Assembly (NCBI RefSeq): GCF_015352445.1
Contig: NZ_JADKPO010000011.1
Location: 62,001-126,000 of the forward strand
Length of the DNA stretch: 64,000 nucleotides
From: Nocardioides agariphilus
GTDB taxonomy: Bacteria; Actinomycetota; Actinomycetes; Propionibacteriales; Nocardioidaceae
Direction of reading: 5' to 3'
In this document: positions 43,709 to 53,522 of the stretch, piece by piece
Numbering within the stretch: the stretch's first letter is position 1
Layout: every line of letters starts with the position of its first letter
Program-made: the position numbers and the translations under genes
The notes under the pieces: model-generated
What the model saw: the letters and a program-made list of their open reading frames with translations, nothing else
What the model was told of the DNA's origin: nothing
Database searches by the model: none

Positions 43709-46606
43709 ATGTCCCCTGGTCCGACGCCTTTCCAGGCCCGTTTCGTCACTGCGACCCAGCAGCTGCTGGCGCTCGCGGTCGTGTGCGCGGGGCTGACGCC
43801 GGCGCTGGGAGTGGTCAGCCTCGACGTGGTGGCCCAGGAGCCGGGGACGAGCGCGGCGGCCACCGCGAAGGTCTTGCTGTCGGCCTACGGCGAGGAGGCG
43901 CAGCAGGCCTCGAGGCTGCCGAGCGGGCCGGTGTCGGCCAAGGTGCGTGAGGTCCAGCTGACGCAGCCGGCCAGCGCCGCCACCACCGGCAGGACCTTCG
44001 GGCGCATCGCGCCCCGCACCGCCAACGCCCGCGTCGCGGCGACGCCGGGCAGCACCAGGCTCACCAGCCTGCCGCAGCGGGTCACCGGCTACGGCTCGAT
44101 CGGCGTCACCTGGGCGCATGGCGTCACGGTGCCCGACACCGACCTCTCCTTCCAGGTCCGCACCCGCACCGACGGTGCGTGGTCGAGCTGGACCACGCTG
44201 GACTACCACGACGACCACGGCCCCGATCCCGACAGTGCGGAGGGGCGGCACGCGCGGCCCGGCACCGAGCCGCTGCTGGTGGGCAACGTCGACGACGTGC
44301 AGGTGCGCGCCGACACCACGACGATCCTCCCGGCCGACATGCAGCTCGCGGTGATCGCTCCCGGCAAGCCGGCCAGCACGGTGACCGCGCGCGCGGCGAT
44401 CGACACCAGCACCATGGACGGCAACCACGGCGCGCACTCGGCCTACGACGCGGCGGCTCTCGGCGCTGCCGAGCAGGAGGCCGGCAACGGCGACCTCGCC
44501 CTGGCTGCCGCGACCTACACCCCGAAGCCGGTGATCTACTCGCGGGCGCAGTGGGGCGCCAACGAGAACATGCGCGAGAAGAGCGCGCTGCACTACTACG
44601 AGGTGCACGCCGGCTTCGTGCACCACACGGTCAACGCCAACGACTACACGCCGTCCGAGGTGCCGGGGATCCTGCGCAGCATCTACGCGTACCACACGCA
44701 GAGCCGCGGCTGGAGCGACATCGGCTACAACTTCCTGGTCGACCGCTTCGGCCGGATCTGGGAGGGCCGGTACGGCGGCGTCGACCGCCCCGTCGTCGGC
44801 GCCCACACGCTCAACTACAACGAGAACTCCTTCGCGATGTCCGCGATCGGCAACTTCGAGCTGGTGCGTCCGTCCGCGGCCATGCTGCAGGCCTACGGCG
44901 TGCTGTTCGCGTGGAAGCTCAGCCTGCACGGCGTGGACGCCTCGTCGACCAAGCAGTGGGTGGGCTCGAAGTACTTCCAGGCGATCAACGGTCACCGCGA
45001 TGCGGCCGCGACTGCCTGCCCCGGCAAGTACCTCTACGCCAAGATCCCGTTGATCCGTGAGTACGCCGCCGCGGCGCAGCAGGGTTGGGCGGGCCGCGAG
45101 CTGGAGTCGAGCATCGCCGGTTCGCCGTACCCCGACCTGCTGGTGCGCAGGGCCTCCGACAAGCAGGTGTACGTCGTGCCCACCGGTGGCATGACCCGCT
45201 TCTCGGCCCCGATCGCGATCGGCGGCAACTGGTCCGGCAGCGACATGACCATGCTGGTGCCCGACGTGACGGGCGACGGCAAGGCGGACCTCCTGGCCCG
45301 ATCCGCCGCCGACGGCTCCACCCAGGTGCGGCCGGGCAACGGCCAGGGCGGGTTCGGGCAGCCGGCCGCCACCTTCACCAGCCTCGCCGGCCGTGACCTC
45401 GTCGCGGCAGTCGGTGACCTCAACGGCGACGGGCACGCGGACCTCGTCGCCCGTGATCCCGGTTCCGGCCGCCTCGATGCCTATCTGGGCAATGGCCGGG
45501 CCGGGTTCACGGTCAAGCGCACCGACGGCGACTGGAGCAAGTACGACCTCATCTCGGGTCCTGGCGACGTCGACGGCGACGGTCACGACGACCTCGTGGC
45601 CCGCGGAATCGGTGGCGCGTTCTACCTGCTGCCAGGTCTGGGCGGCATCAGGTTCGGCGACGCTCAGCAGATCCGCGGCAGCTGGCGGCTCTACGACACC
45701 ATCACCGGCCATGGCGACTTCACCGGCGACGGCAGGCCCGACCTCCTGGTGCGCCCGGCCGGCTCGTCCCAGCTCTACGTCCGGCCCAACCGCGGTCACC
45801 TCCGGTTCGGCCACCCGCTGGGCCCGGTCAACGGCCCGGCGGGAGCCACGGGAATCAGCGCCGGCGCCTCGGCCTACGGCAGCGCCGCACCCGACCTGCT
45901 CGCCCGTAGCGGCGACTCGCTGGTGCTGCTACGCAACGCCGGCACGACCGAGACCGGCGCGATGATCCCGACCGGTGTCTTCCTGCCGACCGCGGTGGCG
46001 ATGCTCAACGCGGGTGACTGGGACCGTGACGGGTACGCGGACATGATCGTGCGCAACGCGGGCTCGGGAACTCTGTGGCTTTACCGCGGCAACGGCAAGG
46101 GCGGCTTCGCGGCGCCGCTGCAGCTGGCCACCGGCTTTGCGGGAGTCCGCCTGCTGGCGGCGGTCGGCGACATGACCGGCGACGGCTACCCGGACCTGAC
46201 CGGTCAGCCGAGGAACAGCGCGATGCGGATCTACCCGGGCAACGGCACCAGCGGCCTGAAGGCGTCCTACGTCGCCTACGGCGCGATCTCGGCCACCAGC
46301 CAGGTGCCCGTGGGGCGGTGGGACTCCGACGGTGCGCCCGACAGCCTGTTCCGGTCGGGCGGCAGGCTGACCTTCTACGCCGGCAACGGACCTGGAGGGT
46401 TCACCGGCGCGAAGGCTCTCAGGACCGGGGTGACGAAGTACGACTGGATGGTGGGCGTCGCCGACATGGGGGTCAACGGTCACAGCGGTGTCGTCGTACG
46501 TGAGACCGAGACCGGCTACCTCTGGCTGCTGACCGCGACCACCAGGGGCTTCTCGAAGCGGATCTTCCTGGCGCAGGGGTTCAAGGCCTATGACCTGGCA
46601 GGGTGA
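43709..46606 (+). CDS. Secreted N-acetylmuramoyl-L-alanine amidase with FG-GAP/VCBS repeats
   Basis: The 965-residue protein has a signal sequence (LLALAVVCAGLTPALGVVS), a variable region, and a PGRP/amidase_2 domain at about residues 275-455. Zinc ligands lie in FVHHTVNANDY and NGHRDAAATACPG; IGYNFLVDRFGRIWEGRYGG is also present. From about residue 475 it has many FG-GAP-like repeats (VPDVTGDGKADLLARSA, VGDLNGDGHADLVARDP, PGDVDGDGHDDLVARG) that fold as a beta-propeller and may bind calcium or wall polymers. It should cut peptide stems from muramic acid outside the cell. The C-terminus overlaps the TIGR03089 gene on the other strand by 26 bp. Confidence 0.9.
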   Translation: MSPGPTPFQARFVTATQQLLALAVVCAGLTPALGVVSLDVVAQEPGTSAAATAKVLLSAYGEEAQQASRLPSGPVSAKVREVQLTQPASAATTGRTFGRIAPRTANARVAATPGSTRLTSLPQRVTGYGSIGVTWAHGVTVPDTDLSFQVRTRTDGAWSSWTTLDYHDDHGPDPDSAEGRHARPGTEPLLVGNVDDVQVRADTTTILPADMQLAVIAPGKPASTVTARAAIDTSTMDGNHGAHSAYDAAALGAAEQEAGNGDLALAAATYTPKPVIYSRAQWGANENMREKSALHYYEVHAGFVHHTVNANDYTPSEVPGILRSIYAYHTQSRGWSDIGYNFLVDRFGRIWEGRYGGVDRPVVGAHTLNYNENSFAMSAIGNFELVRPSAAMLQAYGVLFAWKLSLHGVDASSTKQWVGSKYFQAINGHRDAAATACPGKYLYAKIPLIREYAAAAQQGWAGRELESSIAGSPYPDLLVRRASDKQVYVVPTGGMTRFSAPIAIGGNWSGSDMTMLVPDVTGDGKADLLARSAADGSTQVRPGNGQGGFGQPAATFTSLAGRDLVAAVGDLNGDGHADLVARDPGSGRLDAYLGNGRAGFTVKRTDGDWSKYDLISGPGDVDGDGHDDLVARGIGGAFYLLPGLGGIRFGDAQQIRGSWRLYDTITGHGDFTGDGRPDLLVRPAGSSQLYVRPNRGHLRFGHPLGPVNGPAGATGISAGASAYGSAAPDLLARSGDSLVLLRNAGTTETGAMIPTGVFLPTAVAMLNAGDWDRDGYADMIVRNAGSGTLWLYRGNGKGGFAAPLQLATGFAGVRLLAAVGDMTGDGYPDLTGQPRNSAMRIYPGNGTSGLKASYVAYGAISATSQVPVGRWDSDGAPDSLFRSGGRLTFYAGNGPGGFTGAKALRTGVTKYDWMVGVADMGVNGHSGVVVRETETGYLWLLTATTRGFSKRIFLAQGFKAYDLAG

Positions 46607-47321
46607 CCCGCTCGACCTCGGCGATCCGGGCCAGATCCTCCGGGGCGCCTGACCCCGCGACGAGCACGAGAGAGCCGCCACCCCCCAGCGGCTCGGTGAA
46701 GGCGGCCAGACCGGACGGGGAAGCCGGGTTGGCCGTCGAGAGGACCCGGCCGCCGCCGGGGTGAGAGGTCCCGGCGGCGGCCAGGCCCCACAGCTGTGTC
46801 TGCGACAGCTCGCGGCCCTCCCAGTCGACCGCCGCGTCACCGGGTCCTGGCGGGTCCCATGCCACGAAGCTGTCGGGCTGGCCCCAGACCTCGAGGCCCA
46901 CGTCGTGCACGCCGGCAGGCAGGGGCTCGGCGAAGCGCACGCCCAGCGGGAGTAGCGAGCAGGCGAGCACGGGCCGCCGATCGGCGTACGGCGCCCAGTG
47001 CTCGAGCGCTGCCGGCCCACACACCACGGCGTCGGGCTCGTCGTCGTCGGTCACCACCAGCCCGACCATCCAGGCGGCGCCGAGGAAGACCGGACCGAGC
47101 CAGTGGGTCGGCAGGTCGACTCGCAGGCGCTGCCCGCGCTCGAGGCCGTGCTCCTCGGACATGAGGGAGGCCGTCTTGGCCACCCAGTTGGCGTACGTCG
47201 TGACCGAGAGCTCCACTCGTTCGCCCGTGCCGAGGTCGTAGTAGGTGACCAGGGGGCGGCCGGGTCCACTCCCGGGGTCATCCCGGATACGACGGGTCAG
47301 CACGTCGGTGAAGGTGGTCAC
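46581..47321 (-). CDS. TIGR03089 family protein
   Basis: The 246-residue product (MTTFTDVLTRRIRDDPGSGPGRPLVTYYD) resembles the N-terminal part of AMP-forming acyl/aryl-CoA ligases (YANWVAKTASLMSEEHGLERGQRLRVDLPTHW) but is too short to hold the C-terminal adenylation motifs. That is characteristic of the actinobacterial TIGR03089 family, which has no known function. GTG 47321 follows TAGCCT by 6 nt. Confidence 0.85.
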   Translation of the reverse strand: MTTFTDVLTRRIRDDPGSGPGRPLVTYYDLGTGERVELSVTTYANWVAKTASLMSEEHGLERGQRLRVDLPTHWLGPVFLGAAWMVGLVVTDDDEPDAVVCGPAALEHWAPYADRRPVLACSLLPLGVRFAEPLPAGVHDVGLEVWGQPDSFVAWDPPGPGDAAVDWEGRELSQTQLWGLAAAGTSHPGGGRVLSTANPASPSGLAAFTEPLGGGGSLVLVAGSGAPEDLARIAEVERVTLPGHRP

Positions 47322-47327
47322 CGGGGC

Positions 47328-47333
47328 AGGCTA
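47328..47333 (-). promoter_or_regulatory. -10 box of probable leaderless promoter
   Basis: On the minus strand TAGCCT lies 6 nt before GTG 47321 of the TIGR03089 gene. The same box with the same spacing precedes GTG 29084. Confidence 0.5.
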
Positions 47334-47409
47334 GACCGCCGATCCCGTCCGGTCGGCGGTGCGGGCTAGCATCCCCGGCACGGGTGAGGTGAAGCGAGAG
47401 GGCAGGTTG

Positions 47410-47979
47410 ATGCTGACGTGGGCGAGGGCCACGGCCACGGTGATCCTGGTGGCCGCGTCGCTGGCGGGGCTGGCGGGATGCGCAGGCTCCTCGAGCAGTG
47501 ACGCCACCGACAGGCTCACCGACCCGGCCAGCTCCAGCAGTCCGACCCCGACGCAGTCCACCCCGGTCGACCCGTCGGGCGACCCATCGGACACCGCCGA
47601 GGGCTGCCCCTACCTGACCAACGACCAGGTGTCCGCAGCGGTCGGGATGCCCACCTCCGAGACGGCCGGCTCGGTCCACGCCTGCTTCTTCGACCCGGTC
47701 GGCGGTGTCGGCCCGACCGTGATGGTGAGCCGGGTCGACGTCCAGATCGACCCGGTCGACTACGCCGCCCAGACCAAGGCGCTGTGCCTGGGAGAGGTGA
47801 CCGACCTCGATCTGGGGGATGAGTCCTTCGCGTGCGTGATGGGGTTGGGGCCGCAGGGCCAGCTCTACGTCGGCAAGGTGCTGATCACGGTCAACGTCGA
47901 GGACGCCGTCGACGACGACACCGGCATCTCGATGGCCGCAGCCATGCTGCGTGAGGTGACGGTCCCGCCCACGACCTAG
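47410..47979 (+). CDS. Lipoprotein (DUF3558-like)
   Basis: The 189-residue product begins MLTWARATATVILVAASLAGLAGC, a lipoprotein signal with the acylated cysteine at C24. A Ser/Thr/Pro-rich linker follows, then a compact domain with CPYLTNDQVSAAVGMP, CFFDPVGG and ALCLGEVTDLDLGDESFACVMG, whose four cysteines suggest disulfides. It resembles DUF3558-type actinobacterial lipoproteins. ATG 47410 is preceded by GAGGGCAGG. Its TAG stop shares the CTAG sequence with the stop of the convergent lipoprotein gene. Confidence 0.75.
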   Translation: MLTWARATATVILVAASLAGLAGCAGSSSSDATDRLTDPASSSSPTPTQSTPVDPSGDPSDTAEGCPYLTNDQVSAAVGMPTSETAGSVHACFFDPVGGVGPTVMVSRVDVQIDPVDYAAQTKALCLGEVTDLDLGDESFACVMGLGPQGQLYVGKVLITVNVEDAVDDDTGISMAAAMLREVTVPPTT

Positions 47980-48623
47980 CTCTGCGATGCGGCGCCCAGG
48001 GCCACCACAGCGCACCACTCGGACGCGCGCCCGGTGACATCAGGTGCATCAGCGGCGGCCAAGGTCAGCGAGCAGGTCAACCAGGCATCGCCGAAGAGTC
48101 CTCCGATGCGCACCTCCTGCTGGCCCTTCGCGGGCTGCCACGAGCACGAGGTGGAGGGCTCCCCGAACGCGGGCACCTTCGTGGCCTCCCGGCACGTCGA
48201 CCTGCTCAACGCCTGCACGATCGCCTCGGCCCGCTGCGGCGTCACCGGTGGGGCGAACACCCACGCCTGCGCCGTGTTGTCGCCGGCGCTCCACCGGCAG
48301 CCGAACTCGTGGACCACGTCGGCGACATCGGCGCTGATCCTGACCCGCTGCCCGCTGCGGTGGGCAGCGGCATCCGTCGGCTCCGCGCCCAGCGCACGCG
48401 TGATCGCAGCGGGGGCGATCCGGTCGCAGAACGGCGTCCGTGGCACCACGAGCGACGTCGTGTCGACCTCCTCGAGAGGCGTGGCGGTCTCGGTCGCCTG
48501 CGAGCCTGCCGAGGTCGGACGCGGTGCCGAGGAGTCGGAGCCGGAGCAGCCGCTGAGCACGATCACCGCCGACACGAGCAGCCCCAGGAGCCTTCCGAAG
48601 GTGACTCGGGACACACCGATCAC
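47976..48623 (-). CDS. Lipoprotein (DUF3558-like)
   Basis: The 215-residue product has the signal RLLGLLVSAVIVLSGC with lipobox LSGC (C26), a low-complexity linker, and a domain with FCDRIAPAAITRALG, FGCRWSAGDNTAQAWVFAP and TCSLTLAAADAPDVTGRASEWCAVVALG containing several cysteines. It is similar in layout to the convergent lipoprotein at 47410 and may be a distant paralog. GTG 48623 is the first start giving the whole signal peptide. Confidence 0.75.
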   Translation of the reverse strand: MIGVSRVTFGRLLGLLVSAVIVLSGCSGSDSSAPRPTSAGSQATETATPLEEVDTTSLVVPRTPFCDRIAPAAITRALGAEPTDAAAHRSGQRVRISADVADVVHEFGCRWSAGDNTAQAWVFAPPVTPQRAEAIVQALSRSTCREATKVPAFGEPSTSCSWQPAKGQQEVRIGGLFGDAWLTCSLTLAAADAPDVTGRASEWCAVVALGAASQS

Positions 48624-48698
48624 CGCCGGGACCGTCGTACGCGCGACATGCAGGGCAGCCTAGAGTCCGAGGTTTCCAGAACCTCTGCCCCTCTCGTC

Positions 48699-48704
48699 TA
48701 ACCT
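48699..48704 (+). promoter_or_regulatory. -10 box of probable leaderless ftsE promoter
   Basis: TAACCT lies 7 nt before GTG 48712 of ftsE, and there is no ribosome binding site. Confidence 0.5.
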
Positions 48705-48711
48705 CGATCCG

Positions 48712-49401
48712 GTGATCCGCTTCGAGAAGGTCTCCAAGACCTACCCCGGCCAGGGCCACTCTGCCCTCGACAACGTCTCCATCGACGTCGAGAAGGGCGA
48801 GTTCGTGTTCTTGGTCGGTGCTTCAGGCTCGGGCAAGTCCACGGCTTTGCGACTGGTGCTGCGCGAGGCACGGCCCACCGAGGGACGGGTCTACGTCGCG
48901 GGCAAGGAGATCAACCGCCTGGCCGGCTGGAAGGTGCCGCGGCTGCGTCGCCAGATCGGCACGGTGTTCCAGGACTTCCGGCTGCTGCCCAACAAGACCG
49001 TCACCGAGAACGTCGCGTTCGCCCTGCAGGTGATCGGCAAGTCGCGCTCGGAGATCGTCAAGGTCGTGCCCGAGACCCTCGAGCTGGTGGGACTGGAGGG
49101 CAAGGGGGAGCGGATGCCCGACGAGCTCTCCGGGGGCGAGCAGCAGCGCGTGGCGATCGCGCGCGCCTTCGTCAACCGGCCGATGATCCTGATCGCCGAC
49201 GAGCCCACGGGCAACCTCGACCCCGCCACGTCCGTGGGGATCATGAAGCTGCTCGACCGCATCAACCGCACGGGGACCACGGTGGTGATGGCCACCCACG
49301 ACCACGGCGTGGTCGACCAGATGCGCAAGCGGGTGGTGGAGCTGTCCGCCGGGCAGGTCGTGCGCGACCAGGCCCAGGGCGGGTACGGCTTCTCCCACTG
49401 A
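48712..49401 (+). CDS. ftsE: Cell-division ATP-binding protein FtsE
   Basis: The 229-residue ATPase has Walker [10 protein letters not shown] (residues 36-44), the FtsE-type Q-loop [32 protein letters not shown], signature [19 protein letters not shown] and Walker [14 protein letters not shown]. It powers FtsX at the septum to activate wall hydrolases. GTG 48712 follows a TAACCT box. ftsX and an M23 peptidase follow, as in other actinobacteria. Confidence 0.97.
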   Translation: MIRFEKVSKTYPGQGHSALDNVSIDVEKGEFVFLVGASGSGKSTALRLVLREARPTEGRVYVAGKEINRLAGWKVPRLRRQIGTVFQDFRLLPNKTVTENVAFALQVIGKSRSEIVKVVPETLELVGLEGKGERMPDELSGGEQQRVAIARAFVNRPMILIADEPTGNLDPATSVGIMKLLDRINRTGTTVVMATHDHGVVDQMRKRVVELSAGQVVRDQAQGGYGFSH

Positions 49402-49435
49402 CCGACCAGCACCACCCTGCGAGAGAGAGACCCCT

Positions 49436-50341
49436 GTGCGTTACACCTTCACCGAGCTCGGCCAGGGCCTGCGCCGCAACATCTCGATGCACCTGGCCGT
49501 CGTTCTCACCCTGTTCGTCTCGCTGACCCTGGTCGGCATGGGCGTGCTGCTCAACCAGCAGGCCACCAAGGCGGCCGACCACTGGGGCAGCGAGCTGCAG
49601 ATCACCGTCTGGCTCTGCAAGGACCGCGACCAGAACGCCGCCTGCGTCGGCGAGGTCACCGACGCCCAGAAGCAGGCCATCACCGATGTCGTCGAGGAGA
49701 ACCCCGAGGTGGCGGGCTACCACTTCGAGAGCAAGCAGGAGGCCTTCGACAAGCTGAAGGAGACCTACGCGCCCGGCAAGTTCGACGGACCCAACTCCGT
49801 GATCACCGCCGACGACATGCCTGAGTCGTTGTGGATCCAGCTCAAGGACCCCGAGAAGTACGAGGGCATCACCAGTGCCGTCATCGGTCTCGACGGCGTC
49901 TCCGGCATCCGTGACATGCGAGACACGCTGGCGCCCATCTACGGCGCCATCAACGCCTTGCAGTGGGGTGCCCTCGGAACCGCGTTGTTCCTCGTCGTAG
50001 CAGCCCTCCTGCTCGTGGCCAACACCATCCGGCTGGCGGCCTTCGCGCGGCGTCGCGAGATCGGCATCATGCGGCTGGTCGGCGCCTCGACGATCTACAT
50101 CACCTTGCCGTTCCTGCTGGAGGCCCTCGTCACCGCAGTCCTCGGCGTGGCGCTCGCGGCGGGAGCGCTGGCGGCCTTCGAGAAGTTCGGCATCCAGGAC
50201 CGGATCCAGGGCGAGCTGACGTTCGTGCCGTGGATCGGCTGGCCGGAGGTCCAGTACGCCGCGGTCGCGATCGCCATCCTCGGTCCACTGCTGACTTTGG
50301 TCCCGACACTCGTGTTGACGCGCAAATACCTCAAAGTGTGA
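49436..50341 (+). CDS. ftsX: Cell-division permease FtsX
   Basis: The 301-residue protein has one span near residues 21-41 (MHLAVVLTLFVSLTLVGMGVLL), an extracellular domain with two cysteines (WLCKDRDQNAACVG) and the FtsX segment AITDVVEENPEVAGYHFESKQEAFDKLKETY, then three more spans (TALFLVVAALLLVANTIRLAAFARRREIGIMRLVGAS and later). GTG 49436 has GAGAGAGAGA upstream. It transmits FtsE ATP hydrolysis to the M23 partner encoded next. Confidence 0.97.
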   Translation: MRYTFTELGQGLRRNISMHLAVVLTLFVSLTLVGMGVLLNQQATKAADHWGSELQITVWLCKDRDQNAACVGEVTDAQKQAITDVVEENPEVAGYHFESKQEAFDKLKETYAPGKFDGPNSVITADDMPESLWIQLKDPEKYEGITSAVIGLDGVSGIRDMRDTLAPIYGAINALQWGALGTALFLVVAALLLVANTIRLAAFARRREIGIMRLVGASTIYITLPFLLEALVTAVLGVALAAGALAAFEKFGIQDRIQGELTFVPWIGWPEVQYAAVAIAILGPLLTLVPTLVLTRKYLKV

Positions 50342-50397
50342 TCCCGCTCGGTTAGCGTCGTCGGTGTTCACTTCCCCGAACACCCAAAGGCGAACAG

Positions 50398-51684
50398 GTG
50401 CGTTCCTTCCCCCGCATCGGTTGTCGGCGGGCGTCTGCGGCACTTGTGGTGCTGGCGCTCGGCGTCGGACTGTTGAGCGTCCTCACCGGACCCCAGGCCA
50501 CGGCTGGCGAGCTTCACGACCGCAAACAGGCGGTCCAGAAGCAGATCGAGAAGGCCAACCACGAGTTCGACGAGTCGAGCGCGCGGCTGCGCCGGGCCAC
50601 GCAGGCCCTCTCCCACGCACGCGAGCAGCTCACGCAGGCGCGAGCCGAGCTGGGCGACGTACGTGCCCGTCTCGCGCTCGCCCGCCAGCGAGACGAGGAG
50701 ATGAAGGCGGCGCTCGCCGAAGCCGAGGCCAGGCTCGACCAGGCCCGCACCGACGTCGCCAACGGCAAGCAGGCCTTGCAGGACCAGCGTGACCTGGTGG
50801 TCGACACGATCACCTCGATCTACCAGCAAGGTGACCCGAGCCTGATGGCGTTCACCTCGATCCTCAACGCCCAGACCCCCGCCGACCTCACCCGGCAGCA
50901 GGAGGCCAACAGTTCGTTGGTGGACCGGCAGGACAACGCCTACGACGACCTGCGCGCCGCCGAGGTGCTCCTCAAGGTCCACGAGGACGAGGTCGCCGAC
51001 GCAACCGCCGAGGTCGCCGAGAAGCGGCAGGAGGCCGCCGAGCACCTCGTCGAGATGGAGCAGCTCACCGACGAGGCCCTGTCGGCCAAGCAGCGCGTGC
51101 AGGCCATGGTCGGCCAGCGCAAGGACGCCGAGTCCGCGGCCTTCCGGGCCAGGCAGAAGGACCGCAAGGCGCTGGCCGCACTGAAGAGGCAAGAGGACCG
51201 GATCGACAAGCTGATCCAGGAGGCCATCCGCAAGGCCCGCGCCAAGGCCGCGGCAAACGCCAAGAAGCACGGACGCCCCGTCGACACCAACGGTCTGCTG
51301 ATGCATCCCGTCAACGGCCCGGTCACCTCGCCGTTCGGCTACCGCATCCACCCGATCTACCACTACTGGGGCCTGCACGACGGCGTCGACTTCGGTGCCG
51401 GCTGCGGTGCGAACCTCTATGCCTCCCACGGCGGCAAGGTGCTCAGCGAGTACTACTCCTCGGTCTGGGGCAACCGTCTCTACCTCAACGTCGGCATGAT
51501 CAACGGCAAGTTCATCACCTTGATCTACAACCACCTCTCGCGCTACCGCGTCGGCGTCGGCACGACGGTGAGTCGCGGCGAGGTGGTCGGGTACGTCGGC
51601 ACGACCGGCTGGTCCACCGGCTGCCACCTCCACTTCACGGTCATGGAGAACGGCAAGCCCGTCGACCCGCAGAAGTACTTCTAG
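50398..51684 (+). CDS. Secreted coiled-coil M23 metallopeptidase (EnvC-like, FtsEX partner)
   Basis: The 428-residue protein has a signal peptide ([24 protein letters not shown]) and a long coiled coil (about residues 37-290; [22 protein letters not shown], then [22 protein letters not shown]). A C-terminal M23 LytM domain carries zinc ligands in [24 protein letters not shown] and [12 protein letters not shown]. The histidines are intact, so it should cut peptidoglycan cross-links. The coiled coil plus position after ftsEX points to activation by FtsX. GTG 50398 has AAAGG 7 nt upstream. Confidence 0.92.
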   Translation: MRSFPRIGCRRASAALVVLALGVGLLSVLTGPQATAGELHDRKQAVQKQIEKANHEFDESSARLRRATQALSHAREQLTQARAELGDVRARLALARQRDEEMKAALAEAEARLDQARTDVANGKQALQDQRDLVVDTITSIYQQGDPSLMAFTSILNAQTPADLTRQQEANSSLVDRQDNAYDDLRAAEVLLKVHEDEVADATAEVAEKRQEAAEHLVEMEQLTDEALSAKQRVQAMVGQRKDAESAAFRARQKDRKALAALKRQEDRIDKLIQEAIRKARAKAAANAKKHGRPVDTNGLLMHPVNGPVTSPFGYRIHPIYHYWGLHDGVDFGAGCGANLYASHGGKVLSEYYSSVWGNRLYLNVGMINGKFITLIYNHLSRYRVGVGTTVSRGEVVGYVGTTGWSTGCHLHFTVMENGKPVDPQKYF

Positions 51685-51727
51685 ACCTCCTCGACCAGCG
51701 GTTGGCTGCGTTTGGGAGGATGCTCGG

Positions 51728-52204
51728 GTGCCACGGGAAAAGGGTCAGAAGGTCGTCGCGTCGAACCGTCGCGCGCGCCACGACTACCATCTCGAGGACA
51801 CCTACGAGGCGGGGCTGGTGCTGGTCGGCACCGAGGTGAAGTCGCTGCGGCAAGGACGAGCCTCCCTGGTCGACGGGTTCGTCGACATCGAGGATCACGA
51901 GGCCTGGCTGCACGGCGTGCACATCCCGGAGTACACCCAAGGCACCTGGACCAACCACTCCGCGCGTCGCAAGCGCAAGCTGCTGCTCAACCGCGACGAG
52001 CTGGAGAAGATCGAGCGCAAGGTCAACGAGAAGGGCTTCACGATCGTGCCCGTCTCCTTGTACTTCAAGGACGGCCGGGCCAAGGTCGAGATCGCGCTCG
52101 CCAAGGGCAAGAAGACCTGGGACAAGCGCCACGCGCTGGCCGAGCGCCAGGCCGACCGCGAGAAGGAGCAGGCGCTCGGTCGCCGGCTCAAGGGCATGGA
52201 TTGA
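51728..52204 (+). CDS. smpB: SsrA-binding protein SmpB
   Basis: The 158-residue protein binds tmRNA for trans-translation. Signature parts are [45 protein letters not shown] and the basic C-terminal tail [31 protein letters not shown], which reads the decoding centre. GTG 51728 has GGGAGG upstream. The ssrA gene lies 920 bp downstream. Confidence 0.97.
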   Translation: MPREKGQKVVASNRRARHDYHLEDTYEAGLVLVGTEVKSLRQGRASLVDGFVDIEDHEAWLHGVHIPEYTQGTWTNHSARRKRKLLLNRDELEKIERKVNEKGFTIVPVSLYFKDGRAKVEIALAKGKKTWDKRHALAERQADREKEQALGRRLKGMD

Positions 52205-53100
52205 TCGACGAGCCCGTCGAGGCCACCCGGGCCTTCTGGCACCGGCTCGGGCTCCCGGGTCTGGTCGACGTGCACGTGCACTTCCTGCCCGACAACATCC
52301 AGCGCGCCGTCTGGGCGCAGTTCGACCTGGCCGGCCCGGCGATCGGGCGGGAGTGGCCGATCCGCTACCGCGGCAGTGTCGAGGAGCGCGTCGCGTTGCT
52401 GCGCGACCTCGGCGTGCGCCGGTTCTCGGCGCTGCCCTACGCGCACAAGCCGGGCGTGGCGAGGTACCTCAACGACTGGGCGGCCCGGTTCGCCCACGAC
52501 GTCCCCGAGTCGATCTGGTCGGCGACCTTCTATCCCGAGCCCGACGCCGCGACCTACGTCGGCGAGCTGGTCGCGGCTGGCGTCGAGGTGTTCAAGGTCC
52601 ATGTGCAGGTCGGTGATTTCCGCCTCGACGACCCGCTGCTCGACGACGTGTGGGCGGTGCTCGAGCACAGCGGCACGCCGATCGTGGTGCATGCCGGCTC
52701 CGGTCCGGTGCCCAACGAGTTCACCGGGCCGGGCTCGCTGGCCCGGGTGCTGCGTCGCTGGCCGCGGTTGTGCCTGGTGGTCGCGCACCTGGGCGCCCCG
52801 GAGTACGCCGAGTTCCTGACGCTCGCCGAGACCTACGAGCACGTCCATCTCGACACCACGATGGTGTTCACCGACTTCTTCGAGCAGATGTCGCTCTATC
52901 CCAGGGAGCTGTTGCCGCGGTTGGTGGACCTGCAGGACAAGGTGCTGCTCGGCACCGACTTCCCCTCGATCCCCTACGCCTACGTGCACCAGCTGGAGTC
53001 GCTGGAGCGGCTGGGCCTGGGGGAATCCTGGCTTCGTGCGGTGTGTTGGGACAACGGTGTTCGTCTCTTCGGTTCGTCGGCTCGCCGCCTAGCCCCTTAG
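52201..53100 (+). CDS. Amidohydrolase family protein
   Basis: The 299-residue TIM-barrel protein has the metal-site motif [12 protein letters not shown] at the N-terminus, a later [47 protein letters not shown], and [22 protein letters not shown] with the C-terminal Asp. This is the amidohydrolase_2 pattern (decarboxylase/hydrolase). The substrate is unknown. A TTG start at 52201 overlaps the smpB stop; a later start inside the first 20 codons is possible. It sits between smpB and ssrA. Confidence 0.85.
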   Translation: MIDEPVEATRAFWHRLGLPGLVDVHVHFLPDNIQRAVWAQFDLAGPAIGREWPIRYRGSVEERVALLRDLGVRRFSALPYAHKPGVARYLNDWAARFAHDVPESIWSATFYPEPDAATYVGELVAAGVEVFKVHVQVGDFRLDDPLLDDVWAVLEHSGTPIVVHAGSGPVPNEFTGPGSLARVLRRWPRLCLVVAHLGAPEYAEFLTLAETYEHVHLDTTMVFTDFFEQMSLYPRELLPRLVDLQDKVLLGTDFPSIPYAYVHQLESLERLGLGESWLRAVCWDNGVRLFGSSARRLAP

Positions 53101-53103
53101 ACT
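53098..53103 (+). promoter_or_regulatory. Probable -10 box of the tmRNA gene
   Basis: TAGACT overlaps the stop codon of the amidohydrolase gene and lies 20 nt before the mature tmRNA 5' end, so a short 5' precursor would be trimmed. Confidence 0.35.
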
Positions 53104-53123
53104 GACTACTTCACAACTCAAGA

Positions 53124-53493
53124 GGGGCTGATCGGTTTCGACTTGGGACGTTAGTTCCAGGGGAAGCGGGTCGAGGAGCCAGCGTCATCTCGTAAACGAC
53201 CGCTGGAAACCAATAACTGCCAACGCTAAGCGCAGTAACTTCGCTCTCGCCGCCTGAGCGGTGATCGAAGGGTCAGACCGGGCATCTGTCTCCGTCCCGG
53301 ATCCTGGCCTCATCTAGGAGACTTGCTGGTCACGAGCTGTCAGGAGACGTGACCGGGACTTTTTCCTGACTGGGCCTGTCGGCGACGCGTCAGCGCGAGC
53401 GCCGGGGCCGAGAAAACGCCAACGCTGACTGCACCCGGAGAAGACCTGGTTCGACGCTCGAGGACGCGGGTTCGATTCCCGCCAGCTCCACCA
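53124..53493 (+). ncRNA. ssrA: Transfer-messenger RNA (tmRNA)
   Basis: The 370-nt tmRNA begins GGGGCTGATCGGTTTCGAC and ends with a tRNA-like T arm (GGGTTCGATTCCCGC) and CAGCTCC-A-CCA. GGGGCTG at the 5' end pairs with CAGCTCC at the 3' end over seven positions with one G-U pair. The tag reading frame at 53219-53257 encodes ANAKRSNFALAA followed by TGA; the ALAA ending is the usual protease-recognition tail. The CCA is encoded in the DNA. smpB lies just upstream, as in many actinobacteria. Confidence 0.96.
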
Positions 53494-53510
53494 TGCTCCC
53501 TCGGGGTAGG

Positions 53511-53516
53511 TACCGT
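53511..53516 (+). promoter_or_regulatory. -10 box of probable leaderless promoter
   Basis: TACCGT lies 6 nt before GTG 53523, inside the TACCGTTTGGC box shared with 23235-23245. Confidence 0.5.
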
Positions 53517-53522
53517 TTGGCC

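Noticed and set aside
53481-53510. tmRNA 3' end as an integration site for an island covering 53.5-56.5 kb
   Set aside because: tmRNA ends are common integration targets, but no integrase and no second copy of the 3' end sequence was seen downstream in the window.
53493-53522. ATG at the tmRNA CCA end as start of the TlpA-like gene
   Set aside because: It lies on the last base of the tmRNA; GTG 53523 has a -10 box at leaderless distance and gives a normal lipoprotein signal.
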